The position numbers were made by a program, and so were the translations under genes. DNA of 64,000 nucleotides from Todiramphus chloris collaris (Eukaryota > Chordata > Aves > Coraciiformes > Alcedinidae): NCBI GenBank assembly GCA_025345505.1, contig JANVCC010000018.1, forward strand, positions 9,623,710 through 9,687,709. Reading direction: 5' to 3'. Positions 23,801 to 36,956 of this stretch are shown here, piece after piece. How positions within the stretch are numbered: the first letter of the stretch is position 1; each line of letters begins with the position of its first letter. The notes under the pieces were generated by a model. The model worked only from the letters and a program-made list of their open reading frames with translations. It did not search any database and had not been told where the DNA came from.

Positions 23801-26498
23801 TATGCTGATTTCAATGGTGGAATACATCGACTCATGATGGCATCCTTTCAAGGCTGTTCAGTGACCAGTCATTTTCCACTCAAAAATGCCACACATGTTT
23901 CATAGCAAATGAATTTCTGTGCTCAGGCAAGGCCAAGATAACAGTAAATATCACACTTGGGTAATTTTGGTGCCACAGAATTGCTGTTATCATTACACAG
24001 AAATAATGCCAAAGGAGAATAATGGTACTAACTCAGAACATGGCAGGAGGGCATGTGAATGGCATCTTAACATGTGACTTAAATTCTCTCTTGATTTAAA
24101 TCTGTATTCAAAGAAGTAAAATAAAATACATAAGTTGATTTTCCTCCAGAGCTTCCACTACACTTTTTTTCAGACATATGGGTAAGCTCCAGCTTAGGCA
24201 CCTAGTTTTGATGCCTAACTCTGGAGAATCTCGATGAAAAGTAGAAAGTGAGCAGAGGTAGCTGGTTGCATTAGGTACATAGTGTTGAGTGGTAATGAGT
24301 AGCCTCTTTCTCTATCAATCTCCTGAACAATAAGCTTTCTGGGTATTGGACTACCTTTGTATTTCTGTCTTGGAAATAGCTTTACAAACAATAATAATAA
24401 ACAATAAAATACACCCAAATTAATCAATTAACAGTCAATTTTCAGTTAGTGAGTCTAAACAGGAGCAACAGAGAAAGGTGTCTGCTGTGTCAGAGATGGT
24501 AGATGTCTTGGGACACATCATAAATGTGTAACAATTAATGCCTGGATTCAAAAGTAATATACAGACTTCCAGAAAAATCTCAGCATGTGAAAAGATTCAT
24601 AGTTTCCTTCAACACCTAAATGAAAGCACACCTAGCAGAAACGCTGCAAAATTAATGTTGAGTTGGACTATGGCAATAAACGGGACAGAGCAAGCCTTTC
24701 TGAAATTTCTGGAGGATAACTTTATGATGCTTGTGAGGCTCTGCAAGTGCTAGTGCCAGTGAAAAGACCATTATGGTGACGATCATCTGAAGTCATCTAC
24801 ATGGCATAAAAAATAGTTAAAATGTATAATGTTTTAGTTTATGTATATGAAAAAGATATGAATTAGACGAATTTAAACGTTTCATTACTGTCAAACTTAC
24901 TTATGTGTGCTGGGGAAGTAACTATGATTTCAATGATGGAAAGATGTAAGTTAAACAGGGTTTGCATGTCCAACAATGTCATGATCACTGTGCTCATCAG
25001 AGTATTCTGAAGTGTCTGGAGGTTTGTTGCTTCCAAAGCACTCTGTGAAGCATATGGACTGATTCTAAAGGTGATTATATCATGACAGGAAGTCATCAGT
25101 ATGTAAAATTGTGGGGTTTTTTAAAGATATAACTTTACAGAACCAAACTGAAAAGTTACTTTGTGTGATAAGCACATTTTCCAAGAGAAATGTCAGGTTT
25201 ATCCTTTTACAATGAGCAAGAAAGGGTATTTGGGTATTGCTAACAGTTGTGAAAGAGCAGTTTTGCAGCCAGAGGCTAGGAAACAGAGACATATTATTTG
25301 TGTTATGATTTTAGCCAGTGTCAGTTTAGTTAACAAAGCCAGCATAAGAGAACATTAATATTCACTCACACCCTCAAAAGAATAGACTGACATTTGTGAG
25401 TTAAAGGCAAAATTACATGAGTTTTTTCCCAGATATTTGGAGATCATACACTTGGTGCAAGCACCATAAATCATCTGAAAAATACATTGGCAAAACAGAG
25501 AAGCCCAGATGAAATTATCACAGTCCAAGGCATCCAGTTTGATGAGGAAGAATATATATGATTTATGGACATGCATAGCTTGTCATGTTACAACTGGGCT
25601 GTTATCCTCTCATCTGAATGGAGAGACTGAGGGAAACGTGCAGTCTGAAAAGCACATTCTGAAACAAGCCAACTGAAAATGTTCTGCTATAGAGCAACTC
25701 CCATATGTAACACAGACATTCAGTCCAGCTCCACTAATGTGAGAATCACTGTGAAGATGTTGAATGACAAGATAATTAGAATTAAACACAGGGACTCTGA
25801 TTGATAAAAGGTACCTTTACTGCCCTTTAAACCAAAAGGAAAGCTTTACTTAAAATTTGAAATAGTCAAGAGTACTTCTATTATGTGAAAATAGTTCATT
25901 TGCTGCCATGGTCATTAGGATTAGCAAGCTGCAACTGGGCGTTCGGACAAGAGGAAAACTGAATTCCATGTATCCCTTGTTGCAGGAGTTTATATAGAAA
26001 GATTCATTTTTTCAGTCATGCTATCACTTAGGGCTGAGGGTTCCTCTAGAGTTGTACTGTTCAATTAATCATTTATGTTCATCTTTTATTGTCTTTAATC
26101 ATAGTATTGTGATTACAACTAATACGATAATTAAGTTCCTAAGTATAGGAGTCAAGAGACAAAACCAGCAACCAGGTGGGATTCATCTGATCTAATCCCA
26201 GCTGTAAGATGCCTACATTCAGTCCTGGATAGCATTCCTCTGTAGTCAATGGAAACAAAAGCACTTCTAAAGAAAAAGTCAACTCAGTTATCTTAGGAAA
26301 TTTTTTTACAATAAGACTGGTCTTCTTCTCGTAACATCTCTGTCTCTACACTAACTGTAAATGTGGATAACTAGCTTAGACAAGATGCCTGTGTTTTAGA
26401 CAGCTAAATGTCCACTGTCACCCTGGTGAGTGAGCAGTTTTGCATTTCCCTAAGTGTCTACGTGTTGATGACAACTAATTTTCTTTATTGCTGTGACT
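20839..26498. other. Unique AT-rich DNA, no gene supported
   Basis: Holds a run of 17 A at 21220-21236, the self-complementary AATATAATTATATT near 23345, and scattered short open frames without recognised domains. No repeat family is recognised. Confidence 0.55.
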
Positions 26499-26522
26499 AA
26501 AAAAAAAAAAAAAAAAAAAAAA
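26499..26522. repeat. A24 homopolymer
   Basis: Twenty-four consecutive A. No retroposed sequence with matching flanking duplications is evident upstream, so it may be a simple homopolymer rather than a poly(A) tail. Length is likely to be variable or mis-sequenced. Confidence 0.85.
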
Positions 26523-26972
26523 TTATCAGACAAGCCTGGAAAGTTTGGTATTTTCACATAAATTTTGTAACTAGTATTAACATTTACTTGTTACTACTTG
26601 CCTATTTAAAACCATGGAAAATGACATAAAAAATCCCCAAGATTTGTTACTATGTCTTCTGATTGAATTTGGAATTTATAGGAATTTTATTAAACTGTGA
26701 ATTAAACTGATTTCTCATAGGCACGTAGTATGTACAGAATGGTAAAAGTTGTGCTAGTATAAAGGGAGTGAAAACTACACGCTGGTCTGCAGAGCACATC
26801 TGCTAAGAAATGCTCACAGTGAGAGTGTTTATTATGGAGATACTTTTGGCATTTGTTTCTAGAAATCTGCCTTCAGATTTCCATCCAATTTATGCATCAT
26901 TCAAACCAACCTGGATGTTTTTCTCCTATTCTACTGTGTACTACTGAAACTGAATATTCTTACTATTGGTTT

Positions 26973-27002
26973 CAGTGTACCTTTTCACAGTGTACCTTTT
27001 CT
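26973..27002. repeat. 15-bp tandem duplication (CAGTGTACCTTTTC plus A or T)
   Basis: Two adjacent 15-bp units differ only in the last base. A recent slippage duplication in unique DNA. Confidence 0.85.
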
Positions 27003-28111
27003 CTGACCACTAGAAAGTAACCCTTCTCCATTTCTTCCCTCACTAGAGTATATGTTACTATAAACTGGAGATTTTATTCCTAAGGAATCAGTGTGGCCTA
27101 AAATGGAAGCCACACTAAAATGGATTGATTTGAAGAAAGCTTAGAAAAAAGTGGTAATGAACTGTTAGTATTTTGAACTTATGTCCAATGATGTTTTAAG
27201 CCCAGTACCACCATAAGTGGACTTTACAAGACATATTCTAGGTATTTAGTGTAAGTAAGGTGATCACCAAACAGAAGGTGCCTGGCCTTCACACCAGCAA
27301 AATTAGATACCTACATTTTTTTCAGGTGTTGGAGGCAGGCTCTTCTGAAAGAGATTTTTAAGTACCCAAGAAAAGTATCCTGCCCTTCCAATTTAATACT
27401 ATACAACATCTAAATTACACAATCTGAATATCTGCCTCAGTATATGAACATGTACCTAATCAGTCAAAGCTGCACAGAGAATCTGTACCAAAATCAGGAA
27501 ATGAAATTGGATTTCCTGACTCTCCATTTCATTTCTTAACCAATACTCTTTTTCCTGGTCAATAGACTATGTTAATGCCATTATTTCAATACTAGTCATT
27601 TAAGGCTGTATCAGGAAGTCAGTCTTTTCTAATAAATATGCAATATTAACCTCACCTTTTAGACTATAAACAGTGTTCCTAAAACTACAGAGTCTGTCAG
27701 GAGCCAATAAACTGTCTCAAAATCTGTAAAACAATCCTGGGGTACTTTGGAAGCCCTGTAGCTCTGTTAAATTCATTCTGTATGCGGTGATCAAAATTCA
27801 GTTTTTCTGAAATATAATGGACATTTTCTCATGCTGACATGCAAAGAAATAACTATTTTGTTACATAGCAAATGCAGTACTAAATAGGAGGATTTTTCTT
27901 TTCTTCCTATTTTGGGGCTTCTGGAAAGTGCTATTGTTGATTTTTGCTGTAATATTATACTGTTGTATCCTAAGACGTATGGTGATTTAAACCCAGCTTT
28001 CCTGTGTCCTGCACCTGGCATTTGATTTGAAATAGTAATCTGCTACCAGGACAAGAAGTCTGCTCATTAAAGCAAGCTGCACAACTGCCACAAGCTAACT
28101 GAGTGGAATTA

Positions 28112-28198
28112 GATTAATTAATCAGGAATTTCTGATAGAAACTAGGTAAAATTAGAGAGTATGTGGATAAAGTTACCAGACTTGTCTACCATTAATTA
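28112..28198. promoter_or_regulatory. ATTA-rich cluster with 12-bp palindrome GATTAATTAATC
   Basis: GATTAATTAATC (28112-28123) is a perfect palindrome. A further AATTAG lies near 28150 and TTAATTA at 28192-28198. Repeated TAAT/ATTA cores within 90 bp recall homeodomain-bound enhancers, but AT-rich DNA produces such sites often. Function is not shown by the sequence. Confidence 0.3.
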
Positions 28199-31030
28199 CA
28201 AGGCTGAACTGGAAATGTGATTTTTTTCTCTGTTTTTCATACTTTTGTTGGATTACTTAGTGCAGATTAAGAACAAAATATGAAACTCCATTACAATGAA
28301 ATTAATGCATAGATTCTGAGACATAACAATTATCACAGTGTAGCATAACACAAACTAAAGAGTGTAATCACACGGTAGACTTTGCCTCAGGCCAATGTTT
28401 TCTATTTAATTATTAATTTATATTTTTAGAAACTGACTCAATTTTGTTTACAGTTTTAAAAAGCCTTTCATATCCTTACGTAAACTGTACCAACATTTAG
28501 TTATCCTCATCTGATGTTTAGTTATCTTCATTGTTTAAAAACAACCACACTTTGTATTTGGGTCACTTGATCATGTTATGCTTTTTTTTGTTGTTGTTAA
28601 ACTGAGAAGTCCTCTCATTAAATCCTGAGCCAAGTCTTTCCTCATCAGACATGGGTACTGGGCTGGTAAGAATTCATTTTTTAAGACAGCCTTGGATTAG
28701 GTGGTGTTATTGTTCAGTCCCTTATGTTCCAAAGTATAAAGGGTATATGGCCCACCTTCAGCCCTAGAAGAGACAGCCATTGTCTTTCAGTACTCTGGCT
28801 AGCAAGAATAGCAATGTCCTTACCAGTTTTGAACGACTAAAATTATGTTAGGGTTGTAAGTTTTAACTTATACCTTTTTGTCTTTTTTAAAATTTTTATG
28901 TCATCCTGCAATTTGATCTGTATGATGGAATCCTTGGGACCACCACATTCTCTCTTCCTACAGGCACCTTTCTCCAGAACAGGACTTATGGGAAGGTGAA
29001 ACACATGATAATTCTACACAACAGTTTTCCTATGGGAGAAAAAACAAAAGTGAGTGAGAAATGGCCAAGGTAGCTTCCTAAAGGACTACTCAAATAAAAA
29101 TGTGGAAAGTTTAGTACTTCCTGGAGAAGTCACCTAAGAATTTATTATATCTTGGTGAAAAAATGGTAATAAGCAGCAGCAAATTTATATGAATTTATTT
29201 CTCCAGAATTATCAGAGAAAGCCAGAGCCAAGGAAAGAAGTGAGTAAATAAAGGCACTTGGCTGATTTCATTAAAATGTGAAGCCTCTTTCACTCACAAA
29301 ATACCTGTCCAGATAGCAAAAAAAATCCCGAGAATTTTGAAGTTTAAGTGTTTTCAAACCAATCCAGATTAGGTGCTACACTTTAGAATCTCCACTGAGT
29401 ATTTAATCCAACTGACTAAAATTCTCAGAAGTGGTTAACTCATGTAATTTAAATTTTTTCTTAGAACATTAAAATGGAAAGTATAAAGCAGGTTGGTTAA
29501 TTAAAACTAGCAAAAATCTTGTAAAAATAATTGACAATAAAAAAGAGGAAGGGAATTACTTTAGGAATGTTAACATACACTGAATAGTGGGAAAAGGCAA
29601 ATATAGGCAGAATGTCAGGGGAAAAAATTCCTGTCAGAGTAATCCACAGGAATGAGGGGAAGTGTCAGAAACCTCATTTCTCATTATATTTAAATTCAGA
29701 CTGGACAGAGCACTAGAAAATGTGCTGTTGGGAATGATTTTATACTAGCTAGGGCATTGATTGGATAATTTAATTGATCTTTTCTGTATCTGATTCCTGT
29801 TAGTCTAGGATTCCAAGCTGCTTTTCTTTCCAAAGCCTCTCTGCGTCTTTGAATTTCTTTCTTTGGTATTGACTAATAATAGCACTTTAACTTGTGTCCC
29901 ATTAACATAACTTTAGCTTTTCTTAAGAAAATAATAAATTGGCAAGTGATTAAAGCTTTCCACTTCTCATTCCTCTTAAAAAGGGTAAAGTAAAAATGTC
30001 TGTGAGTGTAGTTGAGATGCTACTGAAAGTTCCACCTGAGCTAATGCTATTCAAGTTTAACACAAGTCATCCCACTTTGCAAGTAATGGAAGCAAAGGGT
30101 TCAGAAGTCTAAGACTGACAAAGTACTTTTCTTTCCTAGACTATCTAATCACTGTAAATAAGTTCTGATCAAAGTTTATTGCTGTACAACAGCTATTTGG
30201 CCTTCTTGCTGTGCAAGTGTTTCCTTGTGATTTGTAACAGAACTTTGCTTTGCCTAGTTAGAAGTGTTTCTTGCTGTCTTTGATTCACCTCTTTTCTGTT
30301 TATAAATTGCTCCTATTGCCCACTTAAAATGCAGCTCAGGGAATGTAGTTATGACATAATTTATCTGTTGAGGCTTCACAAATGAGCTGATTTGTGTTTG
30401 TGTCTTCTCAGTGAAGAAACGTTACACTTTGGGGACCACTAACCTACATGAAACAGAGAGAGACCATGTTCATCCTGGATAGCTTCACATTCTCAAATGA
30501 GTGCTGTAGTGCAGCCCATAACCTTTGCATTTAACTTCTGAATGCCCACCAGATTTCATGGACATGCTGGAGGACTTTGAGCTGAAATTGCTGGAGGCCA
30601 TGAGAGAGTAAAAGGCAAGTTAGTATGATGTACCAGCCAGCTCTGTTCTTACAGTATGTTCAAGACATTTCATCACTGTTAGGTGGACCAGCTGCAGGTC
30701 AGTAAGATTGTTTATTATTGTATATAGACTGTTGAAAGGATGCTCTCGCTGGAGGTCAGGTTCTCTGGTTTACGTTCTGGCAGGAAAATTTGTCTTCCAG
30801 ATATTAATATCTCAAACCAATTTAGAGATAAAGGGCAGTAATTTAGTTTAGTAATTCAGTCAGGGAACACTAGAAGTTTGCATATTTTATTTTACTGAAA
30901 ACAGTGTATATTTAACTTACATATCAGCGAGTTGAATCCCCCTGTCACCTGACTCTGTCAGCTTCCCTGATGGGTGAATGACTTCCGTCTAGGATTGAAT
31001 ATTTCCAGAGCTGATGGATTCATCATTTTC

Positions 31031-31097
31031 TTTAGGGTTTTTTTTGGGTTTTTTTTTTTGTTTTATGTTTGTTTGGTTTTTTTTTTTGGTTGTTGTT
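31031..31097. repeat. T/G-rich low-complexity tract
   Basis: Runs of T broken by GGG, GTTT and GTTG units. Simple low-complexity sequence, unstable in replication. Confidence 0.85.
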
Positions 31098-33724
31098 ATG
31101 GGAAAGAATAACAAATTCAAAGATCATCTTCTAGAACTTAGAACCAGGTGAATTACCCAACTTTAGCTACCTACTTTAGTCTATGAACCAAGATTCATTC
31201 TGCAATGGCTGTTGAAATATCACTATTTCCAAGGGACATATAACCTCACACACCTTGAAAGTTTGTAATAGCAGATTAAAAGGAACCCTTGGATCAAGCA
31301 TAAATATGAGTCTTCACACTAAATTCCCAATGAAATATCTAGAAAGTTTTGTAAAGACCAAATGAAATAGGATAAATCACCTTCTCAAACTGTCTACCAT
31401 TGACTTCTGAGAAAGACTAAATACTTTACACAAAATGCTTTGCTTTTACATGGTTTAAGTTAAAGATCATTATTTTCATGCCAGTACTCCATTTTAAAAT
31501 ACACTGCACTAAAAACTCAAGCAAACAGAGTAAACAAAAATAAAAAGGGGAAAAAAAATACACAAAACAATCAGAGAGAAGATATGAGGTGGTAATGTGA
31601 CTCTCCATTTTGTTCCTCGTGCAAGGTATTTCTTACGATGTGGTGACAGAGCTAGATACAGTCTTGAAATAACTGGCCACATTTAATTTGAATGTACATT
31701 GAAATGAGCGAAGTTTGCATGCATTTAAACTGCGATCAAGATTCAGGTTTTTCTCAAAACTCATTTCTGTATGGAAAGTTTTGAAGGGTGAATGTATGGG
31801 TAGAGAAGAATGAGTAAACTACAGTGTAAGTTGCACTTAAAGAAGAAGACATAGTACAAGATGTTGAATGGATATTTACACCATAGAAATGGAAAGAAAT
31901 AACGTTGTGACAATATTGTACAGAGAGGCAAACAATTTAAAAACATTAATAAGAAAATGAGACAACTTTAAAAAAGAACATTTAAAAATATTTTTATTGT
32001 ATATCACCTAAACCATATAAAAATACATTTCTGTGGGTGGTTGGAATACTATTTTTATGGCATTTTAAACCTTTGGTTTAATTTATCAAATAACCTTGGA
32101 TTAAGTCAGTAAAAAGTCTGCAGTGTTCAATAGGCCTCAAAATACCTCATTTCCTAACTGTGGTTTAGCTGTTGAATATTAAACCATTATATAAACCTCT
32201 GACTGAAGGGAATTAGGAGTAAAATCCATCTGTAGTCAGTTTTTGTAAAAACCACCTGCTACAAGTTCTAGTGATCCAGGAAAGCAAACCAGAACCTAGG
32301 GCCAATGTCATGCCCTCCACTGTTCCTTGTCTACAAGATACAAAACCTGCATGCTGCAATGAGGGCACAACCTTCTAGATTTGTAACACTCTGCACCCCG
32401 GCAGGTTCTGTTTCTCATTTCCTCACAGTTTAGATGCAATATAAAAAAGTGAGACACTTCTCATTTAAATCAGACAACAGGCAAACAGTTATTAGACAGG
32501 AAGAATACTGGAAATACACATAGGTGTAAGTAAGCAGGAACAAAAGGATGCATTCTTGGTATGTGTCAATAATACGGCATGGTATATCACAAGATGTATC
32601 CCTTTTTAACATTTTTTTTTCCCTAGAATTAAGAGTAACAACACCAACGAATGCTAGAACTTCAGAAAAAAACCCACATAAGTTTATGAACTGTGTTGTT
32701 AGGTCTGAACTAGCAAACGGAACAGCAGCAAGGACTCTCCTTTTGCCTGAAAGCCAACTGTAATGGTCTGACTGCTTCCATATTTCTAAACTTTCCTACC
32801 CTCCAGAACTGTCTAGCTGACTCCAGCTGTGCCTGGGAATCATCCAGGAGAGTGTTAATTGGTGCAAGCCCTTTGCATGCAAAGGACCATTCCTGCTAAT
32901 AAACTCATCTGTTTCTCAGTGTCTTGAATGTCTTTGATTTAGTAGTGAAAGTGAGTGCAAACTTGGGCTGCTAACCTGTGCTGAAATCACAACCTTACAA
33001 CTCCTGTGCCAGACAGTTAAAGCTGCTAGCACAAGCATTGCTCCCATTTCTGCAGTTATTAGTCCTGTGTGGACATGCTGCCATAAGAGGAGCATAATTT
33101 CTTGCTCCATTCCCTAGCCTTTGGCTCAGTTTGTGTACAAGTTGGGTGGGATCCTCTCACTTAGACATCTGTGTGTTGACATTTCCATCTGACACCATTT
33201 GTACTTGGTGGGGAGAAAGAGACAGTGTGGCTTGCTATTCCAGCCTCTCTGAGAAGTCTGTGTTGGGATAAGATCAGTCACACCCAGGAAGCACCTATTT
33301 TCCACAAAGGGAGTCTCCTGTGATAAAGGTAGATAGAGAAGTCTGTATTTTAAACATATCTGTTTGAGCAGATCAGTTTCTCCTTTCGTGGTTCCTTTTT
33401 AATTTGCACCCTTTTACCTCCATCACCCTCGAATCTCATTGCTGCAACTGAGAAAGCACACAGGATTGGAACTAGAGTATAAAAAAGCTGAGAGACATAG
33501 TTAACAGCTAAAAAGCTGTGTTTATATACCCAGCCTTGTCAAATCTGTCTGTGCCTGTTAGACTTGCAACACTGCCAATATGAACTGTAGCTTTATAGGG
33601 GGATATATGTGCTTTCTGCCCTTTTACACTGCTTCATCCAAACTTTATCTGTAACTCTGTTACACAGATTTGGAAGTGGAAAAACAAACGTCTACCATCT
33701 GCTCCATGTTATTTATGATGATTT

Positions 33725-33850
33725 CTCCAATTAGGTCCAATTAACTTGCTGTCAATGATTAAATGTAATGGGTAATAATAACTTGACTTCATCATTACCA
33801 CCACTGTTATTAGCTCATTGATTGCAATAATTTCAGAAATTACCCATCAG
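33725..33850. promoter_or_regulatory. AT-rich block with inverted repeat and multiple ATTA cores (candidate conserved non-coding element)
   Basis: ATGGGTAAT (33768-33776) is mirrored by ATTACCCAT (33839-33847), and the adjoining TAATAAC (33776-33782) by GTTATTA (33806-33812). CCAATTA is present twice (33728-33744) with further ATTA cores. The composition resembles vertebrate developmental enhancers. This is inference only; conservation cannot be judged from one sequence. Confidence 0.25.
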
Positions 33851-36621
33851 AAAAAAATATGTTTAGCACCTGGTTTGTCTGTTTAGGAACATCTGCTATA
33901 AATGTGTGATATATGTGGAATTTAATGTCGCTTGATGTGAAAGGGAAGCATCTAATCCATACTTTGAGAGTCAGTGCTGGCACAAATTTACCATGAGACA
34001 ATGAGAGGATCAAATAAAACTCAGTCCAGTATATAGTACTGGACTCACAGAACTGTCAAAACGGGAATGGAGCTGTCATATTTAGCAGCCTGAATTTCCA
34101 TGTCTAGCAAGAAGAGAGTTCTGTTCAAATGATCTGAATTTATGTGCTTATGTCATACTACAACCTGTGCTCACAGATGAATTGAGTGGGTGCGTAGATT
34201 GATGGATACTCAGCTGATCTTCAGCAGACTTTGTCTAGCTGCTTGCCAAAGACAGATGATTTTATCCCAGCCAAGGAGAGATGCTTTTACCCAAATCCAT
34301 GTGCCTAGTTTGTTTGGCCTTACTTGGAATCTTGCACAAAAGCTTCCCAGTGATGATCTCCATCTTCTTAGACATGACCTGCATCAAGTGAATGCACAGT
34401 CTTCATTTCCCTTACTGTCTTAGAAGAGCAGTTCTTTCTCACTGTGATCTTGCTCCATGCAAAACAAATCTCTTTGTCCATGATGAATTATATTTGCCAT
34501 CTTCTAAGTTTGCCATGTGTTTTAGGTCAACTGTCTTACTGTTGTGCAATTCCATTTTCCCTGTAACCATATGGAAATACCATGGAATAAGTGCTGTCTG
34601 GAACAGTTCACAACAGACTTTGTTCAGACAGCTAATGATTCCCCAATCTTTAAGTGTGCCAGTTAGTTCCTCTTCCTGCAAACAATCTTTTTCTTCATCA
34701 TCATGAACACTAATTCTCCTAATTCTCCTCTGATTTACATCCTTCAGTGGGGATAAGGGTGTTGTTTAGAAGATCATACTTTGTCCTTAGTTGTAATTGG
34801 AATTCTCTTAACCATCCCCTCAGAAATGCTCAGGATCAATACTTTTTTTTTTTTTCACAAGCACCTAAAAAACAAATCTCACCTTATGATTACTGAAAAA
34901 TGAAAAATTTGTAGAAAAACTAATAAAATGTCTGGCTGTTATTTATACACTGAATGTCTGCTTATTGGCTTGCCAGATCTGAGGAACATTAATTCTGGCG
35001 GTGTGTATTTTTGACTTGAGACACACTTTTTTTACCTAACCCAGCCTTGGAAAAACAAGCAAGGCTTTGGCTAGTCTCACCTCTTTTCTAACATTTCATT
35101 GCCCATTTTCCCCACTATTGCCATCTGGAATGTAAATTGAGGGTTTTTCCTTAAAAAAAACCTCAAAACCCATCATGTCTTATCAAATTTCCATTATTTG
35201 GCTATTTAACAAAATTAAGATTGGTAAGCTAATGCTTATTTGGTGCGATTATTTCATTGGATATTTGGCACAAAGTCTTCAGGAAATTTAGTAGCCTAGC
35301 CTTTAAACTTTTGATCTTTTTCCATTGGTTGTTACTGAAACATGTTGAACCACCAGAAGCTAAAAGCTTCAAGGATATTGTTTGACACTTGCTTTAATGC
35401 AAAAATGTGAAAAGTTTCCCACCCAAAGTCCTGGTTAGTCGCTGTCTCTAAAGCACTGCACTCTGGAAAGGGTAGTTGACATTATCTTCCCTGTCACATG
35501 AATGGGAAAATCAGTTCACAGGATTTCCAGTGGTTTCCCAGTTCAGCCATTCTTGCTCCCCAGTGGTTTCCACAGCCTGTCACAAGCTTTAAATATTAGG
35601 TCAGATTTTCACTTGGAGATTTGTTGATTTACAAAGATGAGAAAGAAACCTCATGTATTTAAAACATGAAAAAATATTGTGAGATTGATTCTGTTGTTGT
35701 GTAGTCTTTAAAAAAAAAAGAATCTCTAAGAAATACTTCATCTTGAAAACTGTGCTGCAGAAGGAGGGAAGAAGATTATCTCAATGTGATGCTCATCATT
35801 CTCATCCTCCACTGTTACTGTTTGACTGCTGCACCTGAGCCATACCAAATTCAGGTCCCTCAGAAATTAAATCTTTCACTAATCTAGAAAAATGGAGCGT
35901 GTTTTTTCTGGAAATGCTGAGAAGTGGTCACAAGACCAAAATTCAGCCTACAGTGCTTCAGATCTGATATTGCTGTAAAGCAGAAATAATGTTTTCAGAG
36001 AGTTGATTGCTCAAGTAAACATGGAAAATGTGAGAAGAATCAAGCTTTTTTGACTCACTGATATTTATCTACCAAAAATATAACCTTAATTATGATTTGT
36101 GCATTTTTATTAGCTTGTATCCAGAAAATTATAAAAAAAACCCTGTCTAAATTATTGCCCAAATTTTTGACTAGATGTTTTATTGTTGGTGAAAAGTGCC
36201 CTACCTGTATATGGCATTTTGGGATTTGTATGTTTGATTTTGATCAGAAATTCCTCCAAAATGTGAGACAATCACAATATTTTACTTGGATTTTTCCTTT
36301 TCCTGCAGTGCTTTGTTTAAAGTATCCTAATAAGAGTAATGTCCAACTCCTGTAATGTCACAGCTCAGAGAAGTACTTCCTGCAGGATCTGATAGTGTGT
36401 CACCTTCTCTTATTAAGGCTTGATACCACTGTAATCTCATGATTACAGTGTATGTAATCATGATGTAGTTTAGACAGAGAACCTAAACTTTTTGTCAGAA
36501 ACAGAAGGCTACAAAACGAGGTTGGGTTTTTTTTTTCTTCTGAAATGTCCCAACAGAACTTTTACAACAAAAAATATACTTGTTTTCTTGATCTAAAGTT
36601 AGATTTTCAGTTTTTATTTTC
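33851..36621. other. Unique DNA, no gene supported
   Basis: Around 34190-34706 two plus-strand frames (77 and 104 codons) and one minus-strand frame (80 codons) overlap. None shows a domain, splice sites or biased composition. Confidence 0.5.
36427..36450. repeat. Perfect inverted repeat, 10-bp arms, 4-nt loop
   Basis: CACTGTAATC and GATTACAGTG flank TCAT; a second GTAATCATGAT follows at 36454. It could form a cruciform or a tight RNA hairpin but lacks the T run of an intrinsic terminator, which would in any case be out of place here. Confidence 0.65.
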
Positions 36622-36956
36622 TATTGAGAATGCTTACAAATCCTTACAGGGTGGGTGTCAGGAAGATGGGACTAGTCTTTTTTCAGTGGTGTCCAGTGAC
36701 AGGAGTAATGGACACAAACTTGAACATAGGAAATTCATCTAAACATACAGAGGAACTTCTTTACTGTGAGGGTGATGGAGCACTGGAACAGGCTGCTCAG
36801 AGAAGCAGTGGAGTCTCCTTCTCTGGAGACATTCAAAACCCGCCTGGATGTGTTCCTGTGTGACCTTTTCAAGGTGAACATGCCTTGGCAGGGGGGTTGG
36901 ACCAGATGATCTCCAGAGGTCCTTTCCAATCCCTACCATTCTGTGATTCTGTGATT
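36622..36956 (+). mobile_element. CR1 LINE 3'-end fragment, plus strand
   Basis: GGGTGGGTGTCAGGAAGATG (from 36650), CAGTGGTGTCCAGTGACAGG, CTTCTTTACTGTGAGGGTGA and GGAGTCTCCTTCTCTGGAGA follow the CR1 3' UTR in order. The fragment ends with the diagnostic octamer tail, ATTCTGTG repeated about twice (36938-36955). About 335 bp are kept, so this is a strongly 5'-truncated copy. Open frames across it on both strands are not genes. The left limit is approximate (similarity fades about 36622). Confidence 0.93.

Larger units (their letters stand above)
27003..33724. other. Unique AT-rich DNA, no gene supported
   Basis: No frame longer than about 76 codons and no recognised repeat family. It contains the ATTA-rich cluster at 28112-28198 and a T/G-rich tract at 31031-31097, listed separately. 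Confidence 0.55.

Noticed and set aside
26499-26522. A24 run as the tail of a retroposed gene or SINE
   Set aside because: No body or flanking target duplication could be found upstream.
34190-34706. Overlapping plus- and minus-strand frames of 77-104 codons, considered as a processed pseudogene
   Set aside because: No recognisable protein similarity, no poly(A) tail, no flanking duplications; retropseudogenes are rare in birds.
36545-36939. Four short frames on both strands
   Set aside because: They lie in or overlap the CR1 3' untranslated fragment.
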